Below are positions 18,433-27,195 of a DNA stretch of 64,000 nucleotides, piece after piece (within the stretch, counting starts at the first letter, position 1; the number at the start of each line of letters is the position of its first letter). This stretch comes from Planctomycetota bacterium (lineage in GTDB: Bacteria; Planctomycetota; B15-G4; SIAN01). Under the pieces are notes generated by a model, which did no database searches, was not told the DNA's origin, and worked only from the letters and a program-made list of their open reading frames with translations. The position numbers and the translations under genes are program-made. Location of the stretch: the NCBI GenBank assembly GCA_016795285.1, contig JAEUIC010000018.1, positions 1 through 64,000 of the forward strand, read 5' to 3'.

Positions 18433-19596
18433 GTGGGTTTCCTGGCACGCTCGCGTGATCGACTGCTGCTGCCGCGCCGACTGGCGCGCTGGCGCGACGC
18501 TCCGTCGACGGCGACCCTGAACGATGCGGTGCAGACGCTGCTGCGCCTCGGCGACGTCGAGCGCGCCTGGACCATCGCGCGCCAGGGCATCGCGAAGTGG
18601 AAGGACGACGACTTCGTCCGCGAGATCTACCGCATCGCCGGCCGCGCGCACGCCGAGCACGGGCTCGCGGCGGCGCAGGCGGAGATCCAGTCGCGGCCGA
18701 CCGCGGCGGCGTTCCTGAAGATCGCCCGCTTCTCGGTGCTGCTGCGCGACGTCGCCGCCGCCTTCGCGGCGCTCGAGGAGTGCCTGCGCCGCTTCCCGGC
18801 GTCGGCCGCCGCGCACGCCGCGCTGGCCGAGCTGCACGAGCAGCGGTGGCTGCGCGACCTCGCCGCCGCCGACGGCCGCATCGTGCTGGCGCACCTGCGC
18901 AAGGCGTGGCGGCTCGACGGCGCCGAGCCGACGAGGCCGCTGCGCCTCGCCGCGTTCCTCGCGCGGGTCGGCGCGCTGCGCGCTGCGCTGAACGTGGCCG
19001 AGGAGGTGCTCCACCTGCACGAATCGCAGCCCGACGCGCTCTCGCTGCGCGACAGCCTCGCGCGCATGGTCGCGGCGGGCGTCGAGGCGGGCAGCACGCC
19101 GGCCGAGGGCGAGGAGGACGTCGAGTCGCTCCTGCGCCAGATCGAGGAGAGCGGCCGCGTGGTCGGCGATCCGGGCGACGCCGCGCGCGTCGCTCGCGAG
19201 AGCGAACGGCTGCGCGCCTTCCTGCCCGCGTTGCGCGAGCGGACCGGCTGCGAGAAGGCGCTGGTGGTCGAGCCGAAGGGGCACGCGCTCGACGAGCGCG
19301 GCGCGCTCGGCGCCGGGCCGCTGCCGGCGCTGGCCGCGAGCCTCGCCCGCTCGGCGCAGTTCACCGTGCGGCGGCTCGATCTCGGCCCGCTGCAGTCGGT
19401 GACCATGGTGACCACCGGCGGCTCGCTCCTGCTGCAGCGCGCGCAGCGCTGCGTGGTGGGCGTGCTGCTCGACCAGCCCGAGGAGATCGAGCGCGGCCGC
19501 ACCGGGCTCGAGGAGCTGGTGGCGGGCCGCCTGCCGGCCACGCCGCTGGTCGCCGCGCGACCGGCCGCCGCGCGCGGCGCGAAGGACCTGCGATGA
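18433..19596 (+). CDS. TPR protein with roadblock/LC7-like C-terminus
   Basis: 387 residues from a GTG. Helical TPR-like repeats cover ~30-220 (LNDAVQTLLRLGDVERAW, ALEECLRRFPASAAAHAAL). The last ~120 residues (FLPALRERTGCEKALVVEPK, FTVRRLDLGPLQSVTMVTT, GGSLLLQRAQRCVVGVLLDQ) have the alternating helix/strand pattern of roadblock/LC7 domains. Its stop overlaps the ATG of the next roadblock gene (ATGA), which supports a shared role. In this position it may act as an adaptor or co-regulator for the GTPase. Confidence 0.65.
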   Translation: MGFLARSRDRLLLPRRLARWRDAPSTATLNDAVQTLLRLGDVERAWTIARQGIAKWKDDDFVREIYRIAGRAHAEHGLAAAQAEIQSRPTAAAFLKIARFSVLLRDVAAAFAALEECLRRFPASAAAHAALAELHEQRWLRDLAAADGRIVLAHLRKAWRLDGAEPTRPLRLAAFLARVGALRAALNVAEEVLHLHESQPDALSLRDSLARMVAAGVEAGSTPAEGEEDVESLLRQIEESGRVVGDPGDAARVARESERLRAFLPALRERTGCEKALVVEPKGHALDERGALGAGPLPALAASLARSAQFTVRRLDLGPLQSVTMVTTGGSLLLQRAQRCVVGVLLDQPEEIERGRTGLEELVAGRLPATPLVAARPAAARGAKDLR

Positions 19597-19949
19597 AGGA
19601 GATCCTGCAGCGCCTCGAGGGGGTGCCGGGCGTGCTCGGCGCGCTGGTGATGACGCTCGACGGCGTCGTGGTGGCCTCGGTGCCGCCGGGCGTCGACCAC
19701 GAGCGCTCCGCCGCGTTCCTCTCGGCGGTGCTGCTCAGCATCGAGAAGAGCGCCGAGCAGCTCGGCCTCGTGCCGCTGCAGCGCCTCACGCTGGCGGCGA
19801 CGCGCGGTCGGCTCCTGCTGGTGCCGGTCGGCGAGCTCGCGCTGGTGGTGCTGGCCGACAGCACGAGCGATCTCGGCCAGGCGTTGAACGAAGTGGCGGG
19901 GCTCACGCGGCGGCTGCTGCGGCAGAGCAAGATCGACGTGAGCAGCTGA
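19593..19949 (+). CDS. Roadblock/LC7 domain protein (MglB-like)
   Basis: A 118-residue single roadblock domain: MKEILQRLEGVPGVLGALVM, TLDGVVVASVPPGVD, then LTLAATRGRLLLVPVGELAL and VVLADSTSDLGQALNEV. Such proteins, like MglB, dimerise and act as GTPase-activating or adaptor partners of MglA-type GTPases; the GTPase gene begins 103 bp downstream. The ATG overlaps the previous stop. Confidence 0.88.
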   Translation: MKEILQRLEGVPGVLGALVMTLDGVVVASVPPGVDHERSAAFLSAVLLSIEKSAEQLGLVPLQRLTLAATRGRLLLVPVGELALVVLADSTSDLGQALNEVAGLTRRLLRQSKIDVSS

Positions 19950-20052
19950 CCGCGCGGGCGACCGCGTGGACGGCGACGAGAAGAGCGGCGAGACGAGCGA
20001 CGAGGACGGCGGCGGACGGAACGGACCGAACACCGAGGAAGGTGCAAACGCG

Positions 20053-21183
20053 ATGGTGCAGATCAACTTCGCCCGCAAAGAGATCAACTGCAAGATCGTC
20101 TACTACGGGCCGGGACTCTCCGGCAAGACGACCAGCCTCGAGGTGGTCCACCAGCGCACGCCGCAGGGCCACAAAGGCGAGCTGACGTCGATCTCGACCG
20201 ACGGCGATCGCACGCTCTTCTTCGACTTCATGCCGCTCGACCTCGGCACGATCGCCGGCATGAAGGTGAAGTTCCACCTCTACACCGTGCCCGGTCAGGT
20301 CTACTACAACTCGACGCGCAAGCTGGTGCTGCTCGGCGCGGACGGCGTCATCTTCGTGGCCGACTCGACGCCGGGCCGCATGGAGGACAACCAGCAGTCG
20401 ATGGACAACCTCCGCGAGAACCTCACGGAGATGGGCCGCGACGTGAACAAGCTCCCGCTGGTCATCCAGTGGAACAAGCGCGACCTGCCCAATCCGGTCG
20501 CGCTGCCCGAGCTCGAGGCCAAGCTGAACCCGAACAAGGTGCCGACCTTCGAGACCTCGGCGAAGACCGGCGACGGCGTCTTCCAGGCCCTGAAGTCGAT
20601 CTCCGCGCTCGTCCTCGAGGACATCAACTCGAACGACCGCAACAAGGCGGGCGGCATCGCGGCCGGTCCGAAGCGCGCGGCGCCGGTGGCGCCGAGCAAG
20701 GTGTCGGCGACCGAGCCGACCGGCGTGTCGACCGGATCGATGCCCGACCGCGATTCGGCGAAGGTGCTGCGACCGGTCGCGCAAGGGCGGGCGGCCGCAG
20801 CCGCGACGAACGCCGCTCCCGCGACCGCGCAGGCGACGTCCCCCGGCGCGACCGCCACGGCCGCCGCGCCGACCAAGGCGCCGGTCGCCGCTGCTCCCAC
20901 GAAGCCGCAGCAGGCCGCCGCCACTGCGGCCGTCGCGCGTCCCGCCGAGCCGGTCGAGGGGCGCGCCGCGACGCGCGCGCCGATGACCGAGTCGAAGGCG
21001 GCGCTGAAGAACGAGATCAAGAACGAGATGCGGCAGATGGCGCAGAAGCGCCCCGACGCGCCGGCAGCCGCGCCCGCGCAGGCGCCGGCCGGCAACTCGA
21101 AGATGTTCGTCTTCATGGCGCTCGGGATCGTGGCGGGCGCGGTCGCCGCCGTGGTCGCGGCGAAGTTCCTGCTCGGCTTCTGA
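20053..21183 (+). CDS. Tail-anchored MglA-type small GTPase
   Basis: The start is the ATG of MVQINFARKEINCKIVYYGP: MglA proteins begin here, and GAGGAAGG stands 9 bases upstream, so the 29 extra upstream residues are rejected. The G domain spans residues 1-~195, with P-loop GPGLSGKT (19-26), the MglA-type switch LYTVPGQVYYNSTRKLVL and the base-binding WNKRDLP. Unlike MglA, which stops near 195, this 376-residue protein has a ~150-residue Ala/Pro/Thr linker and a C-terminal membrane helix (MFVFMALGIVAGAVAAVVAA) with KFLLGF at the very end. It should be anchored to the inner membrane with the G domain in the cytoplasm. Roadblock genes flank it. Confidence 0.92.
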   Translation: MVQINFARKEINCKIVYYGPGLSGKTTSLEVVHQRTPQGHKGELTSISTDGDRTLFFDFMPLDLGTIAGMKVKFHLYTVPGQVYYNSTRKLVLLGADGVIFVADSTPGRMEDNQQSMDNLRENLTEMGRDVNKLPLVIQWNKRDLPNPVALPELEAKLNPNKVPTFETSAKTGDGVFQALKSISALVLEDINSNDRNKAGGIAAGPKRAAPVAPSKVSATEPTGVSTGSMPDRDSAKVLRPVAQGRAAAAATNAAPATAQATSPGATATAAAPTKAPVAAAPTKPQQAAATAAVARPAEPVEGRAATRAPMTESKAALKNEIKNEMRQMAQKRPDAPAAAPAQAPAGNSKMFVFMALGIVAGAVAAVVAAKFLLGF

Positions 21184-21239
21184 TTCGCAACCGGACGACC
21201 CTCGGCAGCCGCCGCGGCGGCGCCCTGACGGAGCACGAC

Positions 21240-21767
21240 ATGTCGAAGGACCAGGAGCTGCGCGAAGACCGGCTGGTCTTCTACCGGAACGACCTCGCGC
21301 GCATCGACCGCGTGCTCGAGGAGTTCCTCCGCCTCGCCGGCGCTTCGAGCGTGCTCCTCATCGACAAGGAGGGGCACATGATCACGCGCGCCGGCAAGGC
21401 GCCGAGCTTCGACCAGGACACGATCAGCGCCCTGGTGGCCGGCTCCTTCAGCGCGACGCGCGAGATGGCGCGGCTGCTCGGCGAGAAGGAGTTCTCCGCG
21501 CTCTACCACCAGGGCGAGCGCGACAACATCCAGCTCTCGCTGGTGGGCGATCGCACCATCCTCACCGTGCTGTTCGACGACTCGACGACGCTCGGCATGG
21601 TGCGCCTCTACGTGGTCGAGGCGGTGCGCAAGCTCGAGGACCTCTTCGTCGAGCTCGGCCGCGGGCACAAGGAGCCGAACGCCGAGGCGCGCGCCGACCT
21701 CGCCGAGCTCTCGAACCTGAAGAACTCGGCGAAGGACACGCTCGACGCCCTCTTCGACGGCAACTGA
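21240..21767 (+). CDS. Roadblock/LC7 domain protein (MglB-like)
   Basis: A 175-residue roadblock protein (FYRNDLARIDRVLEEFLRLA, ASSVLLIDKEGHMITRAG, LSLVGDRTILTVLFDDSTTL) with a ~35-residue C-terminal extension rich in Leu/Lys/Asp. This FDDSTTLGMVRL form resembles MglB proteins, which act as GAPs for MglA. It follows the GTPase gene by 56 bp; GGAG lies just before the ATG. Confidence 0.9.
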   Translation: MSKDQELREDRLVFYRNDLARIDRVLEEFLRLAGASSVLLIDKEGHMITRAGKAPSFDQDTISALVAGSFSATREMARLLGEKEFSALYHQGERDNIQLSLVGDRTILTVLFDDSTTLGMVRLYVVEAVRKLEDLFVELGRGHKEPNAEARADLAELSNLKNSAKDTLDALFDGN

Positions 21768-21771
21768 CTGA

Positions 21772-21789
21772 CCGGCGCGCGCGCGCCGG
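21772..21789. terminator. Perfect GC palindrome at a convergent junction
   Basis: CCGGCGCGC followed by GCGCGCCGG forms a perfect 18-bp palindrome between two converging genes. There is no T run, so intrinsic termination is uncertain. Confidence 0.4.
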
Positions 21790-21807
21790 AGGGCGAGCCG
21801 GCGGCGC

Positions 21808-23346
21808 CTACTGCCGCGGCAGCCTCGCGAGGTTGTTGGTGGCGTCGGTCTTCGCCGATTGCGCCATCTCGCGCGCCACCTGCGGCGTGAGCGGATCGGA
21901 GATCAGCGCATCGGCGGCGGCGATCGCCCGCTCGTAGAGCGAGCGCGCCAGCGCGAAGTCCTTCTTCAGGTAGTCCTGCAGGATCAGCGCCGCGTCGTTC
22001 AGGTAGCGCGGCTGCTCGGGGGCGAGCTCGATCAGGTGGGCGTACGCCTCCCACGACGGCGCGTGCTGCCCCGTCTCGCGGCAGAGGAAGGCGTAGTTGT
22101 TGCAGACGTCGGGGTCGTCGGGCAGCAGGAGCCAGGCGATGCCGAAGAGGTCGCGCGCCGGCTCGGCCGCCTTGCGCTTCACCTCGACGTCGGCGAGGTA
22201 CTGCAGCGCCGCCGCCACCGTCGCGTGCGTGCCGAGGTGGTGGAGCAGCGCGCGCGCCCCCTCGCGGTCGGCGGCGAAGGCCGCCTTCCACTCGCGCGCC
22301 GCCTCGTCGTACTTCTGGGTGCGGAACGCCGCCTCCGCCAGGCCGAGCGCGCACGGCAGCACCAGCGACTCGTCGAGCGCGCGCGCCTTGCGGAAGAGCT
22401 CGCCGGCCGCCTCCCACTCGCGCGCGAAGAGGCGCGCCTGCCCGACGCAGAAGAGCGCGTAGCCCGGCCGCGGGTCGTTGCCGGCCACCCGCTTCTCGGC
22501 CGCGGCGAGCGCGCTCTCGAGCGTCGCGCGCGCCGCCGCCGCGAGCTCGGGCACCTTGAGGTAGGCGAGCACGAGGTCGAGCGTCGGGCGGTCGAACGGC
22601 TCGATCTCGAAGGCGCCCTTCCAGGCGGCGAGCGCCGCGCTCCACTGCTCGAAGGCGTGGTGGAGGTCGCCGAGCCGCAAGCGCAGCTCGGCCGACTTCG
22701 GATCGTCGGCGATCAGCGTCTCGAGCGCCCGCTTGGCCGCCTCGTAGTCGGCCGCCTCGCCCGCCTCCATCTGCTGGCGCGCGACGTGGTAGGCGAGCTG
22801 CCCGGAGAGGCGGCGCTGCCCGGCGACGTCGAGCCCGCGCGCGGTCGCCTTCTCGATGGCGGCCTTCGCGCCGTCGAGCTCGGCGAGCTCGAGCAGCGCC
22901 TCGGCCGCGACGACGTACGGCTGCGGATCGGTCGGCGCCAGCGCGGCGGCGCGCTCGGCCTGCTGCTGCGCGTCGAGCAGGAAGTAGCGGGTCTCCTCCT
23001 CGTCGCCGCGGCCGACCGCGAGGCGCGAGCGCGCGCGGCGCAGGAAGGCGCGCGCGAGGCCGAGGCGGACCGCCGCGTCGGTCGACCCCTTCTCGATCGC
23101 CTCGAGCAGCGCGCCGCACGCCGCGTCGTCGTTGCCGAGCGCGAGCTCGGCGAGCCCGAGCCCGCCCTGCGCGCGCAGGTCGCCGGGATTGCGCTTCAGC
23201 TGGTTGCGGAACGCGGTGCGCGCGAAGGAGGGCTTGCCCTGCTTCAGGTAGTCGAAGCCGTCGCCCTTCGAGCCGACCTGCGGCGCGACCGGCAGCGGCA
23301 GCAGCGCCGGCAGCAGCGCGACGAGGAGCGCCGCGACAGAGGTCAT
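21808..23346 (-). CDS. Exported TPR-repeat protein
   Basis: 512 residues starting at the ATG that overlaps the upstream stop (ATGA), which gives a clean signal peptide (MTSVAALLVALLPALLPLPV). The rest is helix-turn-helix TPR repeats, for example GDLRAQGGLGLAELALGNDD, AWLLLPDDPDVCNNYAFLCR and LAPEQPRYLNDAALILQDYL. No enzymatic domain is visible. It is paired with the TPR gene upstream; the LNDAALIL motif occurs in both, so they are probably paralogues forming a periplasmic scaffold. Confidence 0.85.
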   Translation of the reverse strand: MTSVAALLVALLPALLPLPVAPQVGSKGDGFDYLKQGKPSFARTAFRNQLKRNPGDLRAQGGLGLAELALGNDDAACGALLEAIEKGSTDAAVRLGLARAFLRRARSRLAVGRGDEEETRYFLLDAQQQAERAAALAPTDPQPYVVAAEALLELAELDGAKAAIEKATARGLDVAGQRRLSGQLAYHVARQQMEAGEAADYEAAKRALETLIADDPKSAELRLRLGDLHHAFEQWSAALAAWKGAFEIEPFDRPTLDLVLAYLKVPELAAAARATLESALAAAEKRVAGNDPRPGYALFCVGQARLFAREWEAAGELFRKARALDESLVLPCALGLAEAAFRTQKYDEAAREWKAAFAADREGARALLHHLGTHATVAAALQYLADVEVKRKAAEPARDLFGIAWLLLPDDPDVCNNYAFLCRETGQHAPSWEAYAHLIELAPEQPRYLNDAALILQDYLKKDFALARSLYERAIAAADALISDPLTPQVAREMAQSAKTDATNNLARLPRQ

Positions 23347-25076
23347 TCCTCGTCGCTCTCCGCGTCGTCGCTGGCGTCGCCGCCGCCTTCCTCCTCGTCC
23401 GCGGCGTCGCCCTCGGCCGGCTTCGCGCCGTCCGCCTTCGCCTTCTCGCGCGCGGCCTTCTCGGCGGCCGCCTTCTCCTGCTCCGCGGTCCACTCGTCGG
23501 GGAGGAGCTTCTGCTTCCAGTGGCTCACTTCGCTGCGCTTCGGGAGCTTCTGCTCGAGTTCGCGCAGCCGCGCGATCGCCTGGGTCTCGCGGCCGTCCTG
23601 CGAGTACATGTTGATCAGGTTGCCGTAGGCGTCGCCGAGCGTGAGCTGGTCGTCGGCGCGCTGGCTCGAGGTGCGCGCCTCGTCGTGCCACCCCTTCTCC
23701 GCCAGCTCGATCGAGCGCACCAGCCACTCCTCGGCGCGGTCGAGGTCGCGGCCGAGGTGGTACATGAGGATCAGCGCGGCGTCGTTGAGGAAGCGGGCGT
23801 TCTCCGGCTCGAGCGCGAGGGCGCGCCGGTAGGCCTGGAAGCTCTCCTCGTACTTCTTGCACTCGCGCGCGAAGAAGCCCCAGTTGTTCCAGTTGTCGGC
23901 CTTCTCCGGCTCGACCATCGCGCGCTTGCTGGCGAAGGCGCGGATCTCCTCCCACTGCTCCGCCTTCATCGACTCGCCGCCGAACTTCTGCCACATCGCG
24001 TCCTGCAGCGCCTGCAGGCAGTCGTGCGCGTCGGCGTGCGCCGGGTCGAGGTCGAGCGCGCCGAAGACCGCCGCCTCCGCCTCGGGGAACTTCTGCGCCA
24101 GGGTCAGCGCCCGACCGCGGAACGCGCGCAGCGTCGGCAGGTAGGCCTGCACGGCGGGCGCGAGCGCGGGATCGTGCTTCGCGGCGTCCTTGAAGTCGGC
24201 CTCGGCGCTCAGGTAGGCGCTCGCCGCGGCGACGTAGTCCTTCGTCTTGTTGAAGGCGACGTGGCCGGCGAGCTCGTGGAGGCGCGAGCGGTACCAGCGG
24301 CTGATCGCCGGCTCGTCGACCAGTCCGGTCACGAAGTCGCGCGCCTCGTCGAACTCGCGGGTCTGCTCGACCATCTTCAGGTGCGCCTCGTGCAGCGTCG
24401 CGTCGGCGGGACGCAGCACGAGCGCGCGGCGGTAGGCGCGCGCGGCCTGGCGCGGCTCGCCCTTGGCGGCGTGGATCTCGGCGCGCCGGCGGAAGACGGC
24501 GACCTGTCCGTCCCCGAGGCCGCTCGCCCGCTCGAGCGCCGCTTCGGCGTCGGCGAGGCGCGCGCTGGCGACGCCGTTGTCCTCCGTCTCGAGCGCGAAC
24601 TCGCGCGCCATCAGCAGCGCATCGGAGAGGTCGATCATGAGCTCGGGCGTCGGCGCGCCGAGCTTCTCGGCGTGGTAGAGCGTGTCGATCGCCTCGCTGA
24701 ACGAGCCGGAGACCACCAGCACGTGGCCGAGCGTCGCCCACGCATCGCTGCCGTGCGGGTCGAGCTCGACGGCGCTGCGGGCCGCCTCCTCGGCGCGGAC
24801 GATGGTCGCCTGCGCCTGCTGCTCGCCCTCTTCGCCGGCCGCGAGCTGCTGCTGCGCCGCGAGGCAGCGCGCGCGCGCCAAGAGGATCCAGCCGCGCGCC
24901 TCCTTCGGCTCCTCCTTCAGCGCCGCCTCGAAATGGGCGGCCGCCTCGTCGACGCGGCCCGCCTGCAGGGCGTCGCGCCCCTTGGCGAGCGCGCGCTCGA
25001 CGTCCGCGGCGGGCGCGAACGGGGCGAAGCCTGCGAGCAGCAGGGCGGCGAACGGAACGAGGCGGGTGAGGCGCAC
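23343..25076 (-). CDS. Exported TPR-repeat protein with acidic tail
   Basis: The GTG at 25076 is chosen because AAGGAG lies 6 bases upstream and it yields the signal peptide LTRLVPFAALLLAGFAPFAP. The 577-residue product has TPR-like repeats through most of its length (DVERALAKGRDALQAGRVDE, LGHVLVVSGSFSEAIDTLYH, WNNWGFFARECKKYEESFQA), a lysine/alanine coiled region (KAAAEKAAREKAKADG) and a very acidic C-terminus (DEEEGGGDASDDAESDEE). It overlaps the next TPR gene by four bases. Confidence 0.85.
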   Translation of the reverse strand: MRLTRLVPFAALLLAGFAPFAPAADVERALAKGRDALQAGRVDEAAAHFEAALKEEPKEARGWILLARARCLAAQQQLAAGEEGEQQAQATIVRAEEAARSAVELDPHGSDAWATLGHVLVVSGSFSEAIDTLYHAEKLGAPTPELMIDLSDALLMAREFALETEDNGVASARLADAEAALERASGLGDGQVAVFRRRAEIHAAKGEPRQAARAYRRALVLRPADATLHEAHLKMVEQTREFDEARDFVTGLVDEPAISRWYRSRLHELAGHVAFNKTKDYVAAASAYLSAEADFKDAAKHDPALAPAVQAYLPTLRAFRGRALTLAQKFPEAEAAVFGALDLDPAHADAHDCLQALQDAMWQKFGGESMKAEQWEEIRAFASKRAMVEPEKADNWNNWGFFARECKKYEESFQAYRRALALEPENARFLNDAALILMYHLGRDLDRAEEWLVRSIELAEKGWHDEARTSSQRADDQLTLGDAYGNLINMYSQDGRETQAIARLRELEQKLPKRSEVSHWKQKLLPDEWTAEQEKAAAEKAAREKAKADGAKPAEGDAADEEEGGGDASDDAESDEE

Positions 25077-25274
25077 GCGAGGCTCCTTCTCGGCGATCCG
25101 CGGGGATGGGCGCGGCGGTCTGCTACTGCGGCGTAACGGTTCACGGCCCCGACCTCGGGGACGCCGCGGCCGCCCGGCGGCGGAAGCTGCTGCGTCTGCA
25201 AATGAGGCGCCGCGGCGTTGCGGCGAGGGGCTCGCGGACTCTAGCCTGCCGGCCCATCCGACAGGGAGAGGCGG
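25077..25274. promoter_or_regulatory. Divergent promoter region of TPR and Mla operons
   Basis: 198 bp between divergent operons. It holds the AAGGAG site of the TPR gene and AGGGAGAGG (25263-25271) of the mlaE gene. No promoter boxes could be assigned. Confidence 0.45.
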
Positions 25275-26387
25275 TTGGGCGAGCGCGGGGTGGCGGCAGG
25301 CGGTGGGGGGACGGCGGCGGGCGCTGCGTATGTCGTCGCCGGGCCGCGCCTCGACCTCGCGGCGGCGCTCGCGTTGTGGAAGGCGGCGACGCGCGATCCG
25401 GCCCTCGTGAACGTCGACCTCGCGGCGATCCGCTCGTTCACCGGCGGCGGCGCGGCGACGCTCGTGGCGCTGGCGCGCGACCGGCCGGTGATCTTCCAGC
25501 ACGCTCCCGCCGACTTGAAGCGCTACCTCGCCGAGCTGCCGCTCGCCGACTTCCTCGCCTGCGATGCGCTCTCCGAGGAGGAGTGCGAGGAGGAGGAGCT
25601 GCAGGAGCCGGCCGGCGGCGGGCTGCTCGAGTTCGTGGCGGCGACCCGCTGGTTCCTCGCGCTCGGGCTCGAGTTCTTCTACTGGGTCGCGGTGGCGCCG
25701 TTCCGCGGCGTCCGGCTGCGGCTCGGCAAGGCGATCACCGAGCTGAACCGGATCGGCGTCGAGGCGATCCCGATCGTCGCGCTGATCGCCGCGCTGATGG
25801 GGGTGATCCTCGCGCTGAACGCCGCCGGGCAGCTGCGCGCCTACGGGGCGGAGAAGTACACGGCGAACCTGGTCGGCATCGCGCTGACTCGCGAACTCGC
25901 GCCGGTGATCACCGCGATCCTGGTGGCCGGCCGCTCCGGCTCCGCCATCGCCGCCGAGATCGCGACCATGCAGGTGAGCGAGGAGATCGACGCGCTGCGC
26001 GTGATGGGCATCAACCCGCGCGCCTTCCTGCTGGTGCCGAAGCTGCTGGCCACCACGATCGGCCTGCCGGTGCTGGTGATCCTCGCGTCGCTGGTCGGCA
26101 TCGCCGGCGGCTTCGTCATCGCCGTCTTCGGCCTCGGGATCCCGTTCGCGGTCTACTGGGAGCAGTCGGTGGCGGCGCTGCACGTGCGCGACCTGCTGCT
26201 CGGCATGGTGAAGGCGCTCTGCTTCGGCGGGCTGATCGGGCTCACCGGCTGCACGCTCGGCATGCGGGTGAAGGGCGGGGCGACCGGCGTCGGCCGCGTC
26301 ACCACCAGCGCGGTGGTGGTGAGCTACGTGCTGGTGATCGTGGCGAACGCCTTCTTCACGCTGCTCTTCTTCCTGGCGGGCTGGTGA
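25275..26387 (+). CDS. mlaE: STAS-MlaE fusion, ABC lipid-transport permease
   Basis: The TTG start follows AGGGAGAGG. Residues ~17-100 form a STAS-like domain (RLDLAAALALWKAA, VNVDLAAIRSFTGGGAAT), the role played by separate MlaB in E. coli. Residues ~125-370 are the MlaE permease: LNRIGVEAIPIVALIAALMG, ELAPVITAILVAGRSGSAIA, EIDALRVMGINPRAFLLVPK. MlaE works with MlaF and MlaD to move phospholipid between the membranes. The next gene starts within the stop codon. Confidence 0.93.
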   Translation: MGERGVAAGGGGTAAGAAYVVAGPRLDLAAALALWKAATRDPALVNVDLAAIRSFTGGGAATLVALARDRPVIFQHAPADLKRYLAELPLADFLACDALSEEECEEEELQEPAGGGLLEFVAATRWFLALGLEFFYWVAVAPFRGVRLRLGKAITELNRIGVEAIPIVALIAALMGVILALNAAGQLRAYGAEKYTANLVGIALTRELAPVITAILVAGRSGSAIAAEIATMQVSEEIDALRVMGINPRAFLLVPKLLATTIGLPVLVILASLVGIAGGFVIAVFGLGIPFAVYWEQSVAALHVRDLLLGMVKALCFGGLIGLTGCTLGMRVKGGATGVGRVTTSAVVVSYVLVIVANAFFTLLFFLAGW

Positions 26388-27184
26388 TGGACGCGCCCGT
26401 CATCACCGCGCGCGACGTCTCCTTCGGCTTCGGCGAGCGGACGCTGCTGCACGCGATCGACTTCGAGGTGCGGCGCGGCGAGATCCTCACCATCATGGGG
26501 CCGAGCGGCTGCGGCAAGACGACGCTGCTGCGCCTGCTGGTCGGCCTCGAGAAGCCGCGCGGCGGCGAGCTCTCGGTGCTGGGCGAGCAGGTCGCGGCGC
26601 TCGACGAGGACCGCGCCGACCGCTTCCGGCGCCGCATCGGCATGTGCTTCCAGTTCGGCGCGCTGCTCAACTCGCTCACGGTCGCCGACAACCTGGCGCT
26701 GCCGCTGCGCGAGGCGCGCGGCGTGCCCGAACCGGTCATCTCGATGATCGTCCGCACCCGCCTCGCGCAGGTCGGACTCGCCGGCGCCGAACCGAAGCTG
26801 CCGAGCGAGCTGTCGGGCGGCATGAAGAAGCGCGCCGGCCTCGCCCGCGCGCTGATGCTCGACCCGGAGCTGCTCTTCTTCGACGAGCCGACCTCGGGGC
26901 TCGACCCGGTCACCGCCGCGTCGCTCGATCGCACCATCCTCGACGTGCGGCGGCGCACCGGCACGACGATGGTGGTGGTGACCCACGACCTCGCCTCCGC
27001 GTTCGCGATCTCCGATCGCCTCCTCGTGCTGCTCGACGGCACGTTGCGGGCGCAGGGGAGCGTCGCGGAGATCCGCGCCTGCCGCGATCCCGCGGTGGCC
27101 GATTTCGTCCTGCGGCAGGCGGCGCCGGTCACCACCGGCGGCGGTGCGCCGTTCGTCGCGCGCCATTTCGCGGACGGCAGCTAG
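26387..27184 (+). CDS. mlaF: ABC transporter ATPase of Mla/MCE system
   Basis: 265 residues with Walker A GPSGCGKTT, Q-loop CFQFGALLNSLT (the FGAL form seen in MlaF), signature ELSGGMKKRAGLARAL, Walker B LLFFDEPTSGLD and switch His in VVTHD. It powers the MlaE permease. The ATG overlaps the last base of the mlaE stop. Confidence 0.96.
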   Translation: MDAPVITARDVSFGFGERTLLHAIDFEVRRGEILTIMGPSGCGKTTLLRLLVGLEKPRGGELSVLGEQVAALDEDRADRFRRRIGMCFQFGALLNSLTVADNLALPLREARGVPEPVISMIVRTRLAQVGLAGAEPKLPSELSGGMKKRAGLARALMLDPELLFFDEPTSGLDPVTAASLDRTILDVRRRTGTTMVVVTHDLASAFAISDRLLVLLDGTLRAQGSVAEIRACRDPAVADFVLRQAAPVTTGGGAPFVARHFADGS

Positions 27185-27195
27185 GGAGGGAGCGC

